Shown piece by piece: positions 37,819-48,577 of a stretch of 64,000 bases of DNA; position 1 is the stretch's first letter, and each line of letters begins with the position of its first letter. The notes below the pieces were generated by a model. That model made no database searches. It saw only the letters and a list, made by a program, of their open reading frames with translations, and was not told the origin of the DNA. The position numbers were made by a program, and so were the translations under genes. Origin of the DNA: Saprospiraceae bacterium (GTDB lineage: Bacteria > Bacteroidota > Bacteroidia > Chitinophagales > Saprospiraceae); contig JAHDFP010000005.1 of NCBI GenBank assembly GCA_020628095.1, positions 1 to 64,000 of the forward strand. Reading direction: 5' to 3'.

Positions 37819-38829
37819 TCAAAGATTTCTTGGATTGTATATAATCGCTGGGTCTAAGCCGATTCCTATGAGTTTATTCAAGTTATAATTGATATGAATC
37901 TCATGAGAACCTTGCGATACGCTCCTGAGCGCATTAATGCCTACATCATAACTGTATGATAAGGTATAATGCGCGTTGAGTCTTATACCACCAAGAAAAA
38001 TTATAGAGTCAAAGGTATTTTGATTGAATCCACGTAAGCTAATTCCACCAAAAATATTGCCACTTTTTACAATTCCGCCAATATCGACCTGAACGGCCTG
38101 ATTATTACTTTTGATAAGTACTGAGGGTGAGACTTTTATAGATTCTAAATATATGTCAGATGAAAAATAAAGACTTAGGTAGTTATGATTAGATACTGAT
38201 GCACCATCTATACCAACAGGCGAAAACAAATAATCCGATAAAGTGAGACCTGCAATAAATTGTCGTGTCTGGAATATGCCGCCAATAGTCCAGGTCGGAC
38301 TGGTTACAGACCCCAGATTTTCTAATAATAATAGATCCTCATGAGAGAACTGTCCGCCTGTGTAGATCCCTTCTGGAGTTCTAATGGCTTGATTATCAAG
38401 GGCTAATTGCCTTAACCCCAGCCGCACTCCCAAAGAAAGAAAACCAGCCCCCATAGCTTGTACTCGGTTGTAAGAAGCACTGATCTCAGTATAGCTTATA
38501 GCACCAGCTCTATCTCGACGGAGTGAGAGACCTGCGCCTCCTTTCCAAAGATATACTGGCAAATGTGCATTAATGTAAAACTGTGCTGGATTAGATTCTA
38601 TGCCCGTCCATTGTGACCTATAGTTGGCATTAATGCTAAGAGACTTGTCAAATCCTCCAAAGGCTGGATTGAACTGATATGGGTCTATGGCATACAGAGA
38701 GTTCTGAGACACCTGTTGTGCCTCTGCTTTCCATGTCCATAGTGACAAGCATAAAATAATCCAGAATCTGATGGCGAAGTCTTTTAGATTGGATGAAGTT
38801 AATAGAAATCCTTTTGACTCGCAATTCAC
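37819..38829 (-). CDS. PorP/SprF family type IX secretion system membrane protein
   Basis: QQVSQNSLYAIDPYQFNPAFGGFDKSLSINANYRSQWTGIESNPAQFYINAHLPV. Confidence 0.88.
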   Translation of the reverse strand: MNCESKGFLLTSSNLKDFAIRFWIILCLSLWTWKAEAQQVSQNSLYAIDPYQFNPAFGGFDKSLSINANYRSQWTGIESNPAQFYINAHLPVYLWKGGAGLSLRRDRAGAISYTEISASYNRVQAMGAGFLSLGVRLGLRQLALDNQAIRTPEGIYTGGQFSHEDLLLLENLGSVTSPTWTIGGIFQTRQFIAGLTLSDYLFSPVGIDGASVSNHNYLSLYFSSDIYLESIKVSPSVLIKSNNQAVQVDIGGIVKSGNIFGGISLRGFNQNTFDSIIFLGGIRLNAHYTLSYSYDVGINALRSVSQGSHEIHINYNLNKLIGIGLDPAIIYNPRNL

Positions 38830-38834
38830 TTTAG

Positions 38835-39593
38835 TCAGTTGATATGTATAATCTGCCCATCTTGCAAAGGCATGACATTAGCAGGTAGCTCTTGACTCCA
38901 TAGTGCTGTTTTGCCCATGCGATGACTTATGTGGGTGAGGTAAGTTTTTTTGGCATTGATCTTATGCACTAGCTCTAAGCACTCTGATAAGGTCAGATGA
39001 GAATGATGGTCTTCTTTCCTCAGTGCATTGATAATAAGTGTGTCTAAGTCCCTAAGTTGGTCAAGAGTAGTCTCTGATATGGTTTTTGCATCTGTGATAT
39101 ATGCAAAGTCATTTATCCTATATCCCAAGATGGGTAGTTTGCCATGCATAATGCGCAGCGGTTGTATAAGTACATCATTGATACTGAATGATGATAGAGT
39201 AATCTCGTGCAAAGAGATCATAGGTGCTCCATAATGCGACTCAAAGGCATACTCAAATCTCTTTCTTATCTCTCCCGCGACGCGACTTTCCATATAAAAA
39301 GGAATCGTCTTCCGCTGCATAAAATTAACTGCCCTGATATCATCTAAGCCAATGACATGATCATTGTGCTCGTGTGTCAGGAGTACCGCATCGATATCCC
39401 ATAATCCATTATCCAAAAACTGAGATCGGAAATCTGGTCCAATGTCGATAAGTAGCTTAGTGCCATTGACTTCTATATAAGCAGATGTCCTCAGTCTACG
39501 ATCAGCAGGATCATCAGAGGTACACACGTCGCACCGACATCCTATAACGGGGATGCCCTGAGAAGTACCTGTTCCTAACGCCACTATTTTCAT
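38835..39593 (-). CDS. MBL-fold metallohydrolase (PhnP-like)
   Basis: GTGTSQGIPVIGCRCDVCTSDDPADRRLRTS, LLTHEHNDHVIGLDDIR, THISHRMG. Confidence 0.88.
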   Translation of the reverse strand: MKIVALGTGTSQGIPVIGCRCDVCTSDDPADRRLRTSAYIEVNGTKLLIDIGPDFRSQFLDNGLWDIDAVLLTHEHNDHVIGLDDIRAVNFMQRKTIPFYMESRVAGEIRKRFEYAFESHYGAPMISLHEITLSSFSINDVLIQPLRIMHGKLPILGYRINDFAYITDAKTISETTLDQLRDLDTLIINALRKEDHHSHLTLSECLELVHKINAKKTYLTHISHRMGKTALWSQELPANVMPLQDGQIIHIN

Positions 39594-39663
39594 TACCGCT
39601 AAGTAAGTAGGAATTTTTGAAAGTTGTATGGCTCTCTATAAAGTAGATTTTTTTGATGCCGTC

Positions 39664-39987
39664 TTACAAACGAGATTTTCGCTGGTGGAATTCCTCGTCT
39701 GATATGATTCCTTTTTCTCTGAGGTCATTGAGTTTCATGATTTCGTCGGCTGTTCCTACTCGACTTGATAGAGCAGGTGCCTTTCCATCATTATATTTTA
39801 GATTAAACTCTTGATCACTCATCGTCAGATAGATGATGAATTCTATAAACGAAATTATAGAAGGAATAAAGGTCCAGCAAAATATCAGGTAGAGAACACC
39901 TTGCAGAATTCTTTCGAGATAAAATTTGTGTGCTCCTAATCCTCCTAAGAAGAATGCCAATAAGGCTGCAGTTGTTTTATTTTTCAT
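39664..39987 (-). CDS. TM2 domain protein with C-terminal SHOCT-like segment
   Basis: KNKTTAALLAFFLGGLGAHKFYLERILQGVLYLIFCW; IMKLNDLREKGIISDEEFHQRKSRL. Confidence 0.88.
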   Translation of the reverse strand: MKNKTTAALLAFFLGGLGAHKFYLERILQGVLYLIFCWTFIPSIISFIEFIIYLTMSDQEFNLKYNDGKAPALSSRVGTADEIMKLNDLREKGIISDEEFHQRKSRL

Positions 39988-40055
39988 TTTTGTATTTGAT
40001 AGTCTTGATATAAACGTTTAGCGTAAATCTAATTTATTGATTTCATAATTTGGTA

Positions 40056-41216
40056 TTAGTAGTCCATCTCTTTGTACTTTATTGGTTTGTCGGTGAACTC
40101 TTTGGAAATATGCGGGATAAGTCTTTCTATTAGTTTTCCGACCTGGCTATGTGTCATGTGTGATGGCGAAAGTATCGTAGCCACATATCTAAAACCGATT
40201 CTGGCTTTCCAAAATGTAACTTGCACTGGTTCTGATTCAAATTCAGTTATGTGTAATATGTATTTTTCTGAAAACTGGTCCTTGTATTTTACTACAGTAA
40301 CATCATCATTGTTATTGATTACATCTGATATTTTTCCCTTAATATTTTCCTTTGATTCATACTTAAGGTCGTTGTACGCAATTTGGATATTGGTATCATT
40401 ACATTCAAAGGAATAATCCTCTATTTCATGACTCTCACCTGTTAGTATATTAATTGTATCTTCTATTATTCTAGCATTAGCGTTACTAACAAAATATTTT
40501 TCTCTTTCTATATTGAGTGAGTTGCTTAGTAGGCTTTTAGTATCGGCTTCTATCTCTGATAATGGTTTGGCATTTGTAATGTCGGTGCTAAAAAAAGCCG
40601 AGGCGTCATCCACTTGCCTCTTTTCTGTAATGCCAAAATTAGCCCTTAGCCCTAATCCCGAAAATGTAAATCCAATAGGGTAGCCCACCGTATAATTTTC
40701 GCTTTTATTAAAATAGTTGCATGGTATATTTTGATCGACTTTTACATGTATGATTATTGAAGTGTCTTGCTCAAATAGTTCAAATGTTTTGATGCCTTTT
40801 GCTTCTTCGGCTATAAGTTTGTTTAGCTTAACTTGTCTGGGGTACTCATAATAAGTCGACTTATATTCTTCTGGTTTGAGGATGCTGTAATAGACATTAT
40901 CTCCTTTATAGACGAAGTTGTATATCTTATCATTTTCAGTATCGAATACATTACGACTCTTTATGTTGCCTTCATTATCTAGTTCTACTTCGGCTAAGTT
41001 CTTATCGTCGTAATAGATGTTATATGTGATATCAGTGGGCATTTGATCTATTACAAAACTGACCATGAAGGGTTTCATGCGTGTTGAGTCTAATATTTCG
41101 TAGTCCTTGTATTTTATTGTTAGCTTATTAGCGGCTGTGCTGTTTTTGAGATTTGATTTTTGTGCAACACAGGATAGAGATACACAAGTGATAATTAAAT
41201 AGAAAATGGTTCTCAT
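40056..41216 (-). CDS. Hypothetical lipoprotein
   Basis: Long ORF with signal/lipobox-like CVSLSCVAQ; no recognisable domain. Confidence 0.6.
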   Translation of the reverse strand: MRTIFYLIITCVSLSCVAQKSNLKNSTAANKLTIKYKDYEILDSTRMKPFMVSFVIDQMPTDITYNIYYDDKNLAEVELDNEGNIKSRNVFDTENDKIYNFVYKGDNVYYSILKPEEYKSTYYEYPRQVKLNKLIAEEAKGIKTFELFEQDTSIIIHVKVDQNIPCNYFNKSENYTVGYPIGFTFSGLGLRANFGITEKRQVDDASAFFSTDITNAKPLSEIEADTKSLLSNSLNIEREKYFVSNANARIIEDTINILTGESHEIEDYSFECNDTNIQIAYNDLKYESKENIKGKISDVINNNDDVTVVKYKDQFSEKYILHITEFESEPVQVTFWKARIGFRYVATILSPSHMTHSQVGKLIERLIPHISKEFTDKPIKYKEMDY

Positions 41217-41355
41217 GATTTTTTATTTGTGAACTGTTCTTGGATGGTATAGGGGTGAGATTTCTTTACTGTAAATTATGATCATTGATTATAAGGTCAA
41301 GGTAATACTTTTCTTTCTTTTTTATATATGATTTGGATCGCGTATTCATAGGGTC

Positions 41356-41796
41356 TTAATTATTCAGATACCCATTATCCCAGACTCTATGGGGATGATG
41401 ATTTCTTAGGTCTACACCAAAATCTACGGCGGCTTTCATAGCCATGAGTACAGAAACCCAGCCTGCCGTCATTTCTTGTTTGACTTCTTCTGAGGGTGTC
41501 CGTACGATCAGTGTGAAGTCTGTGCCGCCATCTTTTGTCATGACTAACTCAAAGCGCGTGTCCGTACCAAAATAATTCAATCGAAAAAAGTCATTAGGTC
41601 GTTGCTCTATTATCTTCGCTTTGTACTTGGGATAATTAAGAATGGTGAATTCTATGTACCCATTTTCTTCTACGGTTTTTTCTGCCCAGAACTGGCAGCG
41701 ACCAGAATCTGTCGTAAGATATCGGTATACCGTAGTGATAGGTGACGTAAAGTGTACCTTCCACAAGATGACATTTTTTCTTTCCTGAAAGGGCAT
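41356..41796 (-). CDS. START-like/SRPBCC domain protein
   Basis: WKVHFTSPITTVYRYLTTDSGRCQFWAEKTVEENG..FRLNYFGTDTRFELVMTKDGGTDFTLIVRTPSEEVKQEMTAGWVSVLMAMKAAVDFGVDLRNH. Confidence 0.75.
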   Translation of the reverse strand: MPFQERKNVILWKVHFTSPITTVYRYLTTDSGRCQFWAEKTVEENGYIEFTILNYPKYKAKIIEQRPNDFFRLNYFGTDTRFELVMTKDGGTDFTLIVRTPSEEVKQEMTAGWVSVLMAMKAAVDFGVDLRNHHPHRVWDNGYLNN

Positions 41797-42201
41797 CTGC
41801 TTTTTAATTTGTCAGTCAGTAACGCATCCATGTATGCGAGTTTTTTTTCTCGATAATATGGTGCTTATCACACCCTATCATACGTCCTACCTATAGTCAA
41901 TGCGTCAACAAACTTTTATTGCTACTGAATTTATTAATAAAAAGTAATTATGTCTTTTTTTTGTTAAATATTGTTCCTATTTTCCTCATCTGATTAGATC
42001 AATTCTGTAATATCTGTGAAATAACACCACGATAGAATAAGAAAGTCAATGTCCTCAAAAAACCAATTGCAACAGGGCATCTCTCTTTTTATATCCAGCG
42101 TTCTTCTCACCGATAAAGGATGTAAGAAATATAGAATAGATTAAGGTGTATTTTGGAAAAAAATATTCTCTCATCATCCTATTATAAGTATGGTATATAT
42201 C

Positions 42202-42353
42202 CCTCTGTACTCTACGGAGTATAATGGCAATGCAGAGGTATTATAATATGGTCATAAGGCCTCGGCATGTGCTGTGTCATGCGCTGCACAGCATATAGTC
42301 CTTGTGTGCCATAGTCATAACGGCATGTTAGTATGCGTAGGTCATTCCTATGC
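42202..42353 (+). repeat. Cluster of palindromic/direct-repeat elements in the leader of the 1346-aa gene
   Basis: CCTCTG..TACTC-TACG-GAGTA..CAGAGG (42202-42238); ATGTGCTGTG-N10-CACAGCATAT (42267-42296); ATGGTCATAAGGCCTCGGCATGT (42248-42270) vs ATAGTCATAACGGCATGT (42311-42328). Confidence 0.6.
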
Positions 42354-42411
42354 TATTCTTATAATTTATTTTTTTTAATTAACCCTATTTTTTTTAAAAC
42401 AGTAAAAACTT

Positions 42412-45400
42412 ATGAAACAATTCTTAACACTTATTATGACGACCATCATAATGGTCACATCTGTACAACTGTATGCGCAAGAGGTGGACTATAATAACAA
42501 TATCTCCTACAGCGATGTCATACCTGGTCTTACCTCCATCGAGACGGATATGAAGTTTTCGGATAGCGATGTCAGAATGAACACTTTACATACGGTAGAA
42601 GAAAAAAAAGGCAAGAAAATACACACGATTATCAGTCGGCGTGTCGATCACGATACACTAAGAAAGTATCTTGGAGATGATGCGCTGTATAAGATTGATT
42701 CTACTTATTACTATGAGGATGACACACCACTCATAGATTCCTTAGTCATTATGGCTAGAGAATTATATCTTAACGATGGAACCTTATGGTTACCAGGATG
42801 CAACATAGGGATATATGCGGATCAGATCGGTAGGCCCGAGAAATTATTTGCAGGGGATGTTGGCAATATAACTATATCAGCCGATGCCTTACCACCGAGA
42901 ACCTCAGTAGAGAAATATGTGGAATCAGACTTGCTAAAAGGTGTGGATGGAACAGATGCAGGAAATATAACCTCAAAAGTCGGTTATATTGACAATCATA
43001 GTAGAGGTTATTTTGTAATGTCATCAAAGGGTGCAGATGGCGGATGTGTTTATTTTCCTAAAATCACCTATAAGGATCCTAAGACTAGATCTCCAGCAAA
43101 AGATAGAAAGTTTTATAAATGTCAGGATAATGGAGAACCGGGAGGTACTACCACCACTACTTATTATCCGACTAACTGTCAGATAGTTGCTTGTGTTTTT
43201 ACTAATCCGGATTGTGAAGCAAAGTTTGGTTATCAGGTTTTTGATGATGACTTTGAAGTCGTTGAAACTACTAATGATGCAGGAAAATCTGCTAAGGATT
43301 TTTTTAGAGATAAGGAAAAAAATAGATTCCAATGGAAAGACGCGACTCCGGGAAAAGCAGGAAATAATGGAAAAATTTTACTGGAAGCGAACAATTGGTC
43401 GCTATTTTATAGCGTGACGTCTTGCTCAGGAAATGAAGGAGCTTACTATAATCGAAATGTGGGTTCTAACTATTATATAGACGACCCTTATATTGGAAAT
43501 GCATTGAATTTTGACGTTAATCATAAAGGTCAAGTAATACGTATGAAGGATTTAAAATTATCTGACTACTGTGCTCTGATGGTCAATAACTATACTAAGT
43601 GGGATGGGCTAAGCAAAATCTTGCATGTTGATTACATTAAGGAGCATAATTACACCGTAGAAGAAAAAGCAGGTGTGGGCTGGAAAACTTTGAAAGATAA
43701 ATATGGAAATTACGAATACAAAGAAACCGCATGTCAAGAGGAATTATTCGGTATTCTTCCTGATACGATAATGCAGTTAACTCCCTATTTACAATGCCGT
43801 GCGACAACTTATTTGACTCCTTACCTGCTATGCGAGTTTGTAGCCAATACCGTCAAAAACGAGTACAGGGATAAGAATAGAACGGAATCTCAAGACAATA
43901 GAGTCAAAGAAGATATTAAATGGCTAAATAATGTTATTGCATCCTACAAAAAAGTTATAAAGCAGAAATACGACAACGGTAAGAAGGGACCATTCTACGA
44001 AGAAGCCATATTAGAAAAGCTGAATAACATAATGAATGAGCTAGACCTAATAGCTAGCGATCGATTTGCAGAGCGGGATATCTACGGCAACTTACCTGGT
44101 TATAGGCCTGTGTTATCATTCCGTACCATTATGTCTTACTGGAAGGAAAATATACGAGATGATTTGTATTTATATGCTGTTGCCTCCGAGGGACTGAAAG
44201 AAGAAACCCAAAGAGAATCTTTCATTAATAATCTGGGATCAATGAAAACAATGCTAAAGCAAAAAATAAAAGATGGCAAGGTTAATATGGATAAGGCTCA
44301 GGATAAAATTGATGGACTAAAGACAAAAGCACGCGATCTATCTTATCAAATAGACTCGCTTAATCGTGCACTAAAAGCTAAGGAAGAGAAACTTATGGAA
44401 AGAGCCAAAACGGAATCAGATAATGAAAAAAAATGGCGTATAGGTCTAAAAGTATTATCTACAGCCGCCGCAGGTGCAGCAACATATTTTGGTGGTCCCG
44501 AGGCGGGACAACTGGCATTTAGCCTGACTGATCAGATATCTAGTGCAAGTATAGATGCCGCATATCCTGATGCTGATCTTAGTAAAGGTAACATTGTCAA
44601 TTCTGTCATACAAGACTTAGATATAAAAGGCACCTATGCGGCTATAAGAGATAAGACATACAAACCTACTTATACCAAGAGTGAGTTGAATAAAAGAAAA
44701 GAGTACTCGAATTTCGACCTGGCCTTTAATCTCCCTGTAGAGGAAGATTTCGAACAAAACAAGATTGCATATACCGTACCACCTGCCAAAAAATATTATT
44801 TGGAATATAAAGAAGAGTATGATAAACAGATGAAAAAAGAAAAAGAGTTACAGGCTTATGCCGCTCTAGCTTCTAATGCGATAAAAGATGTAAGTAGTGT
44901 TACTGTCTCTTCGGATTATATGAGTAAGGCGATTAATAGGATTGTAAAAAACTCACCAGAGTTAGCAAGAATAGCAAAAAATGTAAAATGGTGTGCAAAG
45001 AAGAATGGCGAATGTATGACGGAATTTACCGAGGCGCTGAGTGATAAAAATAAATATATGTTATCGGTATATGACAATACAGAAAAGCTATATCATCTCA
45101 AACTCATAGATGCTGATAAGGATAAGTACTATGATCCAATTATCAAGTCAAAATTAATAGGTATGAAAGATCAGGCATTAGAAAGACTAAAGTGGATGGA
45201 GTATCAGTTGGTCAAGATATACAATTACACTACGCTCGAAAAATACGAAGGGAAGATGACTAATTTTCGTAATCTGTTATCCAGTCGAATGCAATCAGAA
45301 CCAGATACTGCACAAATGAAAGCGGGGTACGCTGCCAGTCTTCAGAATATAAAATTCAAAATAATAGAATCTGCCACTAATGGGCACTATCAAGATGAGA

Positions 45401-46452
45401 CTGGTCGCAGTGTTGTCTTAAAATCAGAAAAAATAATGGATAATCTTAATAGAGATAATTCAGTAGTAATTGATTTACAGGCAGATTTGAAAGACGAAAT
45501 TATTAGACCAGATGAAAATAATAATCGAATAATAGAAATCAATCTTGTGAAAATTGTCCTCGAAAAAGATGGAGAAGAATATACATTGGGGGAAGATGAA
45601 GAAGTAAGAGTAACAGCTACTTTAGGTGATAAGGGGGTTCTCAGAAAGAACAATGATTTTTTCTTATTTTTTAATGATAGTAACTCAAGTGATGCATGGA
45701 GTTGGACCTGGGGTGAGGGCAATAAGTCTATAGGAAAGACTATTCCATCAAAGAATTATAATGAGATAATTAGCTTTATCACAGATAATAAAAAAACAAC
45801 GACCTTATTCACTAATCCCCCTGCGTGGAATAAACTTCGTATAGGCTTAGACAAAAAGAAACAACCAAAAGGGGTGACGATAAAAAGTTTGAAGTTTGAG
45901 GTGGTTTGTGATTTCGAAACCTTGGATAGAGAGGCTAATGGTTTGCTAGATGTCAGAATGGCAAAGGATTTAGGCCAATCGTATATTATAATCAATGATT
46001 CTAATGGTCTTGATACTATTATGAACAATCGCTATAGCACGCTAGCACCTAATACCAATGTTTCATTAGAGGCTGTCTCTTTGGATACGACTAAGATGTT
46101 TGCATATTGGGAGGTGTATCCTGATAACGTGTTTGCTAATCAAGATGCCCTCCATGAGTCAAAAATTTCGTTCACCATGCCGAAGGTAAATGGTGTGCCT
46201 GTCAATGTAAGGATTGAACCGGTGTACAAAGAAAATTCTTCTGGCTTGTTGGCTTCTAGTGGTGAAAGAATGCCGTTTATGGATATTCTAAATTATAATC
46301 CCGATACGCAAAAGATGGAGCCTGTATCTCAGGGTACTAAAGATGTTATATTGAGTAAGTATGAGTGCGCACCATCCTCAGATCACCCAGGTTATCATGA
46401 GGTGGTCTCAGACTTTGAGGTGCATTATGTCAAGTCGACTGAGTTAGAATAA
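42412..46452 (+). CDS. Large secreted protein of unknown function (coiled-coil centre, InlB-B-repeat-like C-terminal segment)
   Basis: Signal peptide MKQFLTLIMTTIIMVTSVQLYAQE; coiled coil MDKAQDKIDGLKTKARDLSYQIDSLNRALKAKEEKLMERAK; C-term LEAVSLDTTKMFAYWEVYPDNVF..ISFTMP..VNVRIEPVY. Confidence 0.85.
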   Translation: MKQFLTLIMTTIIMVTSVQLYAQEVDYNNNISYSDVIPGLTSIETDMKFSDSDVRMNTLHTVEEKKGKKIHTIISRRVDHDTLRKYLGDDALYKIDSTYYYEDDTPLIDSLVIMARELYLNDGTLWLPGCNIGIYADQIGRPEKLFAGDVGNITISADALPPRTSVEKYVESDLLKGVDGTDAGNITSKVGYIDNHSRGYFVMSSKGADGGCVYFPKITYKDPKTRSPAKDRKFYKCQDNGEPGGTTTTTYYPTNCQIVACVFTNPDCEAKFGYQVFDDDFEVVETTNDAGKSAKDFFRDKEKNRFQWKDATPGKAGNNGKILLEANNWSLFYSVTSCSGNEGAYYNRNVGSNYYIDDPYIGNALNFDVNHKGQVIRMKDLKLSDYCALMVNNYTKWDGLSKILHVDYIKEHNYTVEEKAGVGWKTLKDKYGNYEYKETACQEELFGILPDTIMQLTPYLQCRATTYLTPYLLCEFVANTVKNEYRDKNRTESQDNRVKEDIKWLNNVIASYKKVIKQKYDNGKKGPFYEEAILEKLNNIMNELDLIASDRFAERDIYGNLPGYRPVLSFRTIMSYWKENIRDDLYLYAVASEGLKEETQRESFINNLGSMKTMLKQKIKDGKVNMDKAQDKIDGLKTKARDLSYQIDSLNRALKAKEEKLMERAKTESDNEKKWRIGLKVLSTAAAGAATYFGGPEAGQLAFSLTDQISSASIDAAYPDADLSKGNIVNSVIQDLDIKGTYAAIRDKTYKPTYTKSELNKRKEYSNFDLAFNLPVEEDFEQNKIAYTVPPAKKYYLEYKEEYDKQMKKEKELQAYAALASNAIKDVSSVTVSSDYMSKAINRIVKNSPELARIAKNVKWCAKKNGECMTEFTEALSDKNKYMLSVYDNTEKLYHLKLIDADKDKYYDPIIKSKLIGMKDQALERLKWMEYQLVKIYNYTTLEKYEGKMTNFRNLLSSRMQSEPDTAQMKAGYAASLQNIKFKIIESATNGHYQDETGRSVVLKSEKIMDNLNRDNSVVIDLQADLKDEIIRPDENNNRIIEINLVKIVLEKDGEEYTLGEDEEVRVTATLGDKGVLRKNNDFFLFFNDSNSSDAWSWTWGEGNKSIGKTIPSKNYNEIISFITDNKKTTTLFTNPPAWNKLRIGLDKKKQPKGVTIKSLKFEVVCDFETLDREANGLLDVRMAKDLGQSYIIINDSNGLDTIMNNRYSTLAPNTNVSLEAVSLDTTKMFAYWEVYPDNVFANQDALHESKISFTMPKVNGVPVNVRIEPVYKENSSGLLASSGERMPFMDILNYNPDTQKMEPVSQGTKDVILSKYECAPSSDHPGYHEVVSDFEVHYVKSTELE

Positions 46453-46472
46453 TATTATATTTTATCTCTAAG

Positions 46473-46511
46473 AAAAAAGGACCTGTCCCCTTATTGGGAT
46501 GGGTCTTTTTT
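46473..46511. terminator. Bidirectional rho-independent terminator between convergent genes
   Basis: AAAAAAGGACCTGTCCC-CTTATT-GGGATGGGTCTTTTTT, A tract 5' and T tract 3'. Confidence 0.85.
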
Positions 46512-46527
46512 GTTTTTATAGCTAGGC

Positions 46528-47694
46528 TTAGGCAGTGAGTTCTTCGACGGCTCTTATAGCTGATCTGGCGGCGGCATGTACGCTGCTCCAGTCTGCTCCA
46601 GTTGTGTATCCATCACCAGCAAAATATAACTTGTCGGCGACAGATTGCCCCAGCGTCCTGACCGTTCTCCAGTTTTCTTGATCTGTGAGGTAGGCTCCGT
46701 TGGCGAAGGGTTCGGCGTTCCAGTTTTGAAAAAGGTGTTTGATATAATTAGCCGATGCCTGACCATCGAATACTTCATCTAATTCGCTGAGCATATAGTC
46801 GATTAGTTCTGAGTCAGATAGTTGTACATACGGTAGTGTACCCGTCCCTACAGCGAATAGACCAAGAATGTTTTGATTAGAGTTTTGACCATAGGCGGCA
46901 TCATAGTATAATTTTTGGCCCGCACTCTCTGGCGTTATCTCGTATCCGACGAAGGTCGGGTAGAATTTCTCTCGGAACTGTATAAAGGCTTTGCAGCCGT
47001 CCCATACGGTCACCTCGTTGATGGCTTCTATTTTGTCATCAGGTAGGGCAGGGGAGAAGTTGATGTGGCCGTTTTGTAATATTTTGACAGGGACTGTGAC
47101 GATGACCCGATCTGCTGAGAATGATTCGTTATCAGTGCGGACCACTATTTTATCGCCGCTATAGTCTATCTCTTGGACGATCTTATTATATTGTATCTGT
47201 TCTCTTACTGACGGTACGACATACGTCTCAAAGAAATCAAACCAAGAAGAGGCTATGAATTTCTGATCTATAGTAAATCCGATGTCTTCCGTGGATATTT
47301 CTTGTCCTTCGTATAGACCATAATCTACCTCGTGATTATAGGGCGTGGTATCTATATCAATCTGTACTGAGGGATCATTGACTATTTCCCCCAGTACGTC
47401 CTTTTCTACATGTAACCATTCTCCACCCAGTGAAATGGGAAAATCCGCAAAATCCAAAGTTCTTTTAATCCGTCCTCCGTGGACAGGAGCCGCCTCCACA
47501 ATACTAAAGTCTAGGCCTCTCTGCCTGAGCAAATAACCTGCTGTAAGACCCGCTGGACCAGCACCGATGATAATTACCTTTCCTGAAAATTTTTCTATCT
47601 GACTTTCGCCACCACTGCAAGAACTTAGGGTGGAATGTAAGGGAATACCTAGGCCTAACAGCCCACACATTCTTACAAATTCTTTTCTTGTCAT
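46528..47694 (-). CDS. Flavin-containing amine oxidase / FAD oxidoreductase
   Basis: VIIIGAGPAGLTAGYLLRQRGLDFSIVEAAPVHGGRIKR; C-term LYFAGDGYTTGADWSSVHAAARSAIRA. Confidence 0.9.
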   Translation of the reverse strand: MTRKEFVRMCGLLGLGIPLHSTLSSCSGGESQIEKFSGKVIIIGAGPAGLTAGYLLRQRGLDFSIVEAAPVHGGRIKRTLDFADFPISLGGEWLHVEKDVLGEIVNDPSVQIDIDTTPYNHEVDYGLYEGQEISTEDIGFTIDQKFIASSWFDFFETYVVPSVREQIQYNKIVQEIDYSGDKIVVRTDNESFSADRVIVTVPVKILQNGHINFSPALPDDKIEAINEVTVWDGCKAFIQFREKFYPTFVGYEITPESAGQKLYYDAAYGQNSNQNILGLFAVGTGTLPYVQLSDSELIDYMLSELDEVFDGQASANYIKHLFQNWNAEPFANGAYLTDQENWRTVRTLGQSVADKLYFAGDGYTTGADWSSVHAAARSAIRAVEELTA

Positions 47695-47770
47695 ATCCTG
47701 TTATTACCTACGCAAGGAATATAGAAATATTAACGCGTACTCTGTGAGGTGATAGCATAATTGTCCAAAC

Positions 47771-48577
47771 TTATTCTATTGAGTGACTGCTCATCTCATG
47801 ATCTATATCCTCTAGATATATCTTATGGATAGGGTGTATATATCCATCTGACATTTTTCTACCCATGAGATATTGTTCTTTGGCTTTTATCAGGTGCTCT
47901 GTATATTTTTCGTTTTGATGGATAGCTTTATAGGCCAATGCCATATAAAAGTGGTTTTCGGCGGTTTGCTCCACCTCATGTTGTCTATCGAACATATCTA
48001 TGGCTTTCTTGTAATTGTGTTTTTCGAGATAGAAAACACCAAGATGCAGGTATCCCGTCAGTCCAAAAATATCTTCTTCTTTATCAAGGTAAGGCTCCAG
48101 CAGTTGTATTGCCGTTTCTTGGTTGCCCATAGAGTAATGACACATGGATCTGGCTAGATTCAGATGATCAGAGGTCATACCGAGACTATCCATGCTATCG
48201 AAATCTTTCAGGGCTCCTCCGTAATCTCTAAAGCATTTATAGCGCATGAGACCGCGATACTCTAGATTATAATGAGGATCGTATTTTACGGCTAGGTCCA
48301 TTAGTTTTTTCCATGTTACGAAATCACCACTCTTGAGATAGGCTGTCGATTTTTTGTGGTAGGCATGCGCGAATGTAGGATCTATTCTCAGTGCATCGTC
48401 CAGTATTTCTTGGTATTCCTTGCTGAATTGGTATAGTCCCTGCGTCTCTTCTGACTTTTTACAAGCCTCATATTGTACGGTATCTTTATAGTAATACTTG
48501 AGGGCTTCGCAGTTGGGTTGAGAGAAGAGGCTGGATGAGAAGATGATCATGGCGCAGGCAAGCAATGGTATATTCAT
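47771..48577 (-). CDS. TPR-repeat protein
   Basis: Signal peptide; DPTFAHAYHKKSTAYLKSGDFVTWKKLMDLAVKYDP, HLGVFYLEKHNYKKAIDMFDRQ. Confidence 0.75.
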   Translation of the reverse strand: MNIPLLACAMIIFSSSLFSQPNCEALKYYYKDTVQYEACKKSEETQGLYQFSKEYQEILDDALRIDPTFAHAYHKKSTAYLKSGDFVTWKKLMDLAVKYDPHYNLEYRGLMRYKCFRDYGGALKDFDSMDSLGMTSDHLNLARSMCHYSMGNQETAIQLLEPYLDKEEDIFGLTGYLHLGVFYLEKHNYKKAIDMFDRQHEVEQTAENHFYMALAYKAIHQNEKYTEHLIKAKEQYLMGRKMSDGYIHPIHKIYLEDIDHEMSSHSIE

